Of a DNA stretch of 64,000 nucleotides, positions 60,856 to 64,000 are shown piece by piece. Positions within the stretch are counted from its first letter, which is position 1. The number at the start of each line of letters is the position of its first letter. Made by a program: the position numbers and the translations under genes. The notes beneath the pieces were generated by a model that saw only the letters and a list, made by a program, of their open reading frames with translations, was not told the origin of the DNA and did no database searches. The DNA lies in assembly GCA_900550955.1 (NCBI GenBank), contig URUF01000001.1:1-64000 (forward strand), in the 5' to 3' direction. This DNA is from an uncultured Eubacteriales bacterium. GTDB lineage: Bacteria; Bacillota; Clostridia; Christensenellales; Aristaeellaceae.

Positions 60856-61617
60856 TTATTCCGCCGTTTTGGATGATTCCTGCATGGGGCGCGCGCCGTG
60901 CGCCTCTATACCTCGCTCCCGGCAGGGGGCGTCCTCGGGCGCGGCCTCGCAACCCTCGCAGCCCAGGCGCTGGGCATGCTTGGCCAGGCAGCTTTCCAGC
61001 ACCGTCAGCCGCTTCACCAGCGCCTCCATGCGGTCAAGCATGGGGTCGGGCAGGTTTACCTGATCCAAATCCACCCCGTCGGCGGGCTGGGGCTGCTTCT
61101 TTTCCACAATACGGCCCGGGTTGCCCACCACGGTACAGTTATCCGGCACGTTTTTTAGCACGATCGCGCCCGCGCCCACCTTGCTGTGGTTGCCGATGGT
61201 AATGGGCCCAAGCACCTTTGCCCCCGCGCCGATGGTAACGCCGTTGCCGATGGTGGGGTGGCGCTTGCCGGTATCCTTGCCCGTGCCGCCCAGGGTCACG
61301 CCCTGGTAGATGGTTACGTCGTCGCCGATGATGGTGGTTTCGCCAATCACCACGCCGTCGCCATGGTCAATGAACACCCGCCGCCCGATCTGCGCGCCGG
61401 GATGAATCTCGATTCCCGTTTTATGCCGCGCGCGCTGGCTAATCCACCGCGCCAGAAGCACATGCCCCTTTTCATAAAGCGCGTGCGCCCTACGATGGGA
61501 TTTCAGCGCCACCAGCCCCGGGTAGCACAGCCTCACCTCCGCCATGGATTTGGCGGCGGGGTCGCGTGCCAGCACGGCTTCGCGGTCCTCCTTCACAAGG
61601 GTTTTCCAATCGCCCAT
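60856..61617 (-). CDS. cysE: Serine O-acetyltransferase
   Basis: A 253-aa enzyme for the first step of cysteine synthesis. The left-handed beta-helix shows hexapeptide repeats ([44 protein letters not shown]). The C-terminal tail is longer than usual, with [13 protein letters not shown]ys pairs that could bind metal; this tail is odd for CysE. Confidence 0.95.
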   Translation of the reverse strand: MGDWKTLVKEDREAVLARDPAAKSMAEVRLCYPGLVALKSHRRAHALYEKGHVLLARWISQRARHKTGIEIHPGAQIGRRVFIDHGDGVVIGETTIIGDDVTIYQGVTLGGTGKDTGKRHPTIGNGVTIGAGAKVLGPITIGNHSKVGAGAIVLKNVPDNCTVVGNPGRIVEKKQPQPADGVDLDQVNLPDPMLDRMEALVKRLTVLESCLAKHAQRLGCEGCEAAPEDAPCRERGIEAHGARPMQESSKTAE

Positions 61618-61650
61618 TTATGTCCCTCCCATTTCTCCGGGGGAAGGGCC

Positions 61651-63744
61651 TCAGGCCTGTTCCTCCTCCCGCGCCGCCGGGAGCTGGATATAAGCGCCGT
61701 TAAACACGCCCTCAACATCCCTCAGCAGCGTTTCCTGCGCGTTGAGCCCCCGCTCGTGCCTGGGCTCAAGCGTATACGCCCCGTCCGGCCCGCGATGGCG
61801 GCACTTCTCCGTATCGTTCCATTGCAGGGCCAGCACATTTTCCACGGCGCGCCTGCACGCCTCGTCCTTCACGGGGAACATCAGCTCCACGCGCTTATAC
61901 AGGTTGCGCGGCATCCAATCCGCCGAGGACAGGTATACCTCGTGCTCGCCGCCGTTTTCAAACACAAACGCGCGCGCGTGCTCCAAATGCCGCCCCACGA
62001 TGGAGCGCACGCGGATGTTTTCGCTCACGCCCTCTATGCCGGGAATCAGGCAGCATACGCCGCGCACCATCAGGTCGATCTCAACGCCCGCGCGCCCCGC
62101 CTCCAAAAGCGCATGCATCACCGGCTCGTCGGACAGGGCGTTCATCTTCGCCATAATTCTGGCGGGCAGGCCCATTTCGGCATTCTCCCGCTCGCGCTCA
62201 ATCAGGCGCAGCACGGCGGGCTGGAGCATATCGGGCGCCTTTAGCAGCTCCTGCAGCTCCACCTCGCGCCCATCCAGGCTTTCAAAGAAAGCCGCCGCAT
62301 CCGCCGTGAGCGCGGGGTCGGCCGTGAGCAGGCCAAAATCCGTATAGAGCTTGGCCGTGCCATCGTGATAGTTGCCCGTGCCCAGGTGCGCCTCCCGGCG
62401 AAGCTGCCCATCCACTTCGCGCTCAAACAGGGTGATCTTGCTGTGGGTCTTTAGCCCCGGCAGCCCGTACATGACCCGGCAGCCGGCGCGCTTGAGCCGC
62501 TCGCCCCAATAAAGGTTGTTTTCCTCGTCAAAGCGGGCGTGAATCTCAAAGAGCACCTGCACCTCCTTGCCGTTTTCCGCCGCGCGCGCAAGCGCCGCCA
62601 CAATGGGGCTGTTGCCGCTCACCCGGTACAGCGTCTGGCGGATGGCCCGCACGGAGGGATCCTCCGCCGCCAGCTGCATCAGGTGAACCACGGGCGCAAA
62701 GCTGTGGTAGGGATGGTACAAAAGCCAGTCGCGCCGGTCAATCTGCTCAAACGCGTCCTCGCCCATCAGCGCTTCCACCTCAACGGGCTGCACGGCGGGA
62801 TATTTCAGCTCCGGCCGTTTCACCAGTCCGTAGAGGTTCATCATCATCTTATTCAAATCCAGCGGCCCCGTGACACGGTAGCGCCTCTCGGCTTCCACCT
62901 CAAAGCGTTTCATCAGCAGGGTGAGCATTTCCTCGCTCATGCGCTCCTCGGCCTCTAGGCGCATCACCGCGCCGCCCACGCGCTTGGCAAGCATGCCGCG
63001 CACAGCGGGCACGATATCGTCCTCGTTGAATTCCTCAATCTCAAAATCCTGGTTGCGCAGGATGCGGAACACCGCCGCGTGCTCCACCTCATCCTTGGGA
63101 AACAGGCGGTGCAGATGGTGCTTCACCACGTCCTCCACGCGGATGAGGCGCTGCACGTCCTTGCTTTGGGACAGGTCAATCAGCCGCGGCAGCGCGGCAG
63201 GCAGGCCCACGAGCATAAACTGGGCGTTTTTCCTGCGTGGGCGCACCAGCTTTGCGCACAAATACAGCTGCTTTTGGCGCGGCCTGGCGCCATCCAGCGG
63301 CTCGGCCTTCAAATACGGGCGGATTTCCTTTTCAAAGATGCCCTTTTCACGCCTGAGGAGCATTTCATCCAGGCTAAAGGTAGGAAACAGCTGCACGCCC
63401 TGCAAATACAGTTCGCTGCGGATTCCCTCATACAGCGTGTATTGCCTGTTGTTTTGCCTGAGGATCTCCTTGTTCACGCGGCGATACAGCTTTTCCGCCT
63501 TCAAGCCGCCCTGCGTTTTTTTACCCTTTCGCTTGCCGCTTGCCGCCTCCAGCACGCCATGGTAGCGCACCTGCATAAATTCATCCAGATTGGAGGTTAC
63601 AATCGCCAAAAATTTTGCGCGCTCCATGAGCGGATTATCGGGGTTATCCGCCTCTGCCTGTACCCGTCCATTAAAGCTTAGCCAGCTCAATTCGCGGTTT
63701 TCAATGGCATGCTTATCGGCCTTTCGCTTATGTGCGCTGCCCAT
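61651..63744 (-). CDS. ppk1: Polyphosphate kinase 1
   Basis: About 697 aa from ATG 63744, preceded by GGGAGGACGGGAG; the ATG at 63762 lies inside that site. IENRELSWLSFNGRVQAEA starts the PPK1 N-domain. The phosphohistidine is H434 in GLKTHSK. AHLGTGNYHDGTAKLYTD and VRGVCCLIPGIEGVSENIRVRSIVGRHLEHAR are family motifs. It makes polyphosphate from ATP. First gene of a likely ppk1-cysE-cysS-comEA run. Confidence 0.96.
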   Translation of the reverse strand: MGSAHKRKADKHAIENRELSWLSFNGRVQAEADNPDNPLMERAKFLAIVTSNLDEFMQVRYHGVLEAASGKRKGKKTQGGLKAEKLYRRVNKEILRQNNRQYTLYEGIRSELYLQGVQLFPTFSLDEMLLRREKGIFEKEIRPYLKAEPLDGARPRQKQLYLCAKLVRPRRKNAQFMLVGLPAALPRLIDLSQSKDVQRLIRVEDVVKHHLHRLFPKDEVEHAAVFRILRNQDFEIEEFNEDDIVPAVRGMLAKRVGGAVMRLEAEERMSEEMLTLLMKRFEVEAERRYRVTGPLDLNKMMMNLYGLVKRPELKYPAVQPVEVEALMGEDAFEQIDRRDWLLYHPYHSFAPVVHLMQLAAEDPSVRAIRQTLYRVSGNSPIVAALARAAENGKEVQVLFEIHARFDEENNLYWGERLKRAGCRVMYGLPGLKTHSKITLFEREVDGQLRREAHLGTGNYHDGTAKLYTDFGLLTADPALTADAAAFFESLDGREVELQELLKAPDMLQPAVLRLIERERENAEMGLPARIMAKMNALSDEPVMHALLEAGRAGVEIDLMVRGVCCLIPGIEGVSENIRVRSIVGRHLEHARAFVFENGGEHEVYLSSADWMPRNLYKRVELMFPVKDEACRRAVENVLALQWNDTEKCRHRGPDGAYTLEPRHERGLNAQETLLRDVEGVFNGAYIQLPAAREEEQA

Positions 63745-63788
63745 ATGCTCCCGTCCTCCCATTGCTTGCGCAAATGATATGCTTTGTA

Positions 63789-63818
63789 ATTATACCACAT
63801 TCGTGAAGTTCCTGTCTA
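63789..63818 (-). promoter_or_regulatory. Promoter of ppk1
   Basis: On the minus strand TAGACA (63818-63813), 18 nt, TATAAT (63794-63789), about 45 nt before the ppk1 start. Confidence 0.65.
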
Positions 63819-63868
63819 TGGGCGCTTTGCAGTGAAAAGCGCCCCGGACTCAACAGGGGAATCCGCGC

Positions 63869-63897
63869 TTGTAAAGCCAGGCGTTTTTTGGTATAAT
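63869..63897 (+). promoter_or_regulatory. Promoter of the CDF-type transporter gene
   Basis: TTGTAA (63869-63874), 17 nt, TATAAT (63892-63897), followed by AAAGGAGGCGG as ribosome site at 63929-63939. It is divergent from ppk1. Confidence 0.75.
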
Positions 63898-63945
63898 GCA
63901 TGGATATGACCGCATATACCAACGGCACAAAGGAGGCGGCTGCCT

Positions 63946-64000
63946 ATGACCGCATGGCTCATCCGTACCTTTATCCATAATGCCTCCGCCGTGGAGGATC
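63946..64000 (+). CDS. Start of a cation diffusion facilitator-type transporter (partial)
   Basis: Only 18 codons are in view: MTAWLIRTFIHNASAVED. This resembles the N-terminus of Clostridia CDF transporters (L-I-x-x-FI-x-N-x-x-x-V-x-D before the first helix). An AAAGGAGG site lies 6 nt before the ATG. The call rests on a very short stretch and on memory of the family. Confidence 0.45.
   Translation, partial: MTAWLIRTFIHNASAVED

Noticed and set aside
1..64000. tRNA, rRNA or other structured RNA genes
   Set aside because: I found no cloverleaf-like or rRNA-like stretch by eye. A tRNAscan or Rfam search would be needed to exclude short ones.

Overview
The window looks like one chromosome segment of a GC-rich, anaerobic, probably gut-dwelling Clostridia-type bacterium (Bacillota). 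Shine-Dalgarno sites are strong (GGAGG types), promoters are sigma-A-like, intrinsic terminators are clean, and CUT1 sugar ABC systems sit beside LacI regulators. The first ~2.5 kb does not fit. It carries a Gram-negative-type MraY and the front of an unrecognised membrane protein, with different codon preference (CGG-rich Arg), and it is fused in frame to the last half of a DNA gyrase A gene. I read that as a junction between two genomes, probably an assembly or binning chimera near 2.53 kb. I cannot assign the main organism to a species.

Layout. 1-2.5 kb: foreign mraY and partial gene. 2.5-3.7 kb: gyrA 3' end and a bidirectional terminator. 3.8-12 kb: glycan-use locus 1 (GH31, GH13, two CUT1 permeases, binding protein), with a divergent LacI regulator. 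12.2-16.9 kb: livKHMGF branched-chain-amino-acid-type ABC operon with a 5' leader hairpin. 17-27.3 kb: glycan-use locus 2, an autoregulated lacI-GH31-GH65-permeases-binding protein-glycosidase operon, whose LacI operator recurs inside the GH31 gene. 27.5-31.2 kb: metK, a TetR regulator and a divergent radical SAM protein. 31.4-44.2 kb: a type I-E CRISPR-Cas system (cas3, cse1, cse2, cas7, cas5, cas6e, cas1, cas2-DnaQ) with a 26-repeat array, a 1.6-kb decayed phage segment in a spacer position, and a degenerate 4-repeat tail. 44.5-49.3 kb: MacAB-like efflux operon with its TetR. 49.4-57.5 kb: exopolysaccharide operon (sugar transferase, epimerase, four glycosyltransferases, secreted Ig-like protein). 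57.5-63.8 kb: leuA, a comEA-like gene, cysS, cysE, ppk1. The window ends in the first codons of a CDF-type transporter.

The CRISPR region holds the most unusual biology. The array is transcribed on the minus strand and its leader end is next to cas2. Read from old to new, the repeat hairpin passes through three states that record an A-U to G-U to G-C compensatory change. One old spacer matches 34 of 34 bases of a sugar permease gene in this same window. Another resembles the catalytic region of a GH31 gene. A phage head-gene segment, now broken by a stop codon and frameshifting, fills a spacer position, with coding sequence running to within a few bases of the flanking repeats.

Both sugar loci encode permeases and binding proteins but no ATPase, so they probably share an ATPase encoded elsewhere. 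Their glycosidases lack signal peptides, which suggests that imported oligosaccharides are broken down in the cytoplasm, by hydrolysis and (GH65) phosphorolysis.
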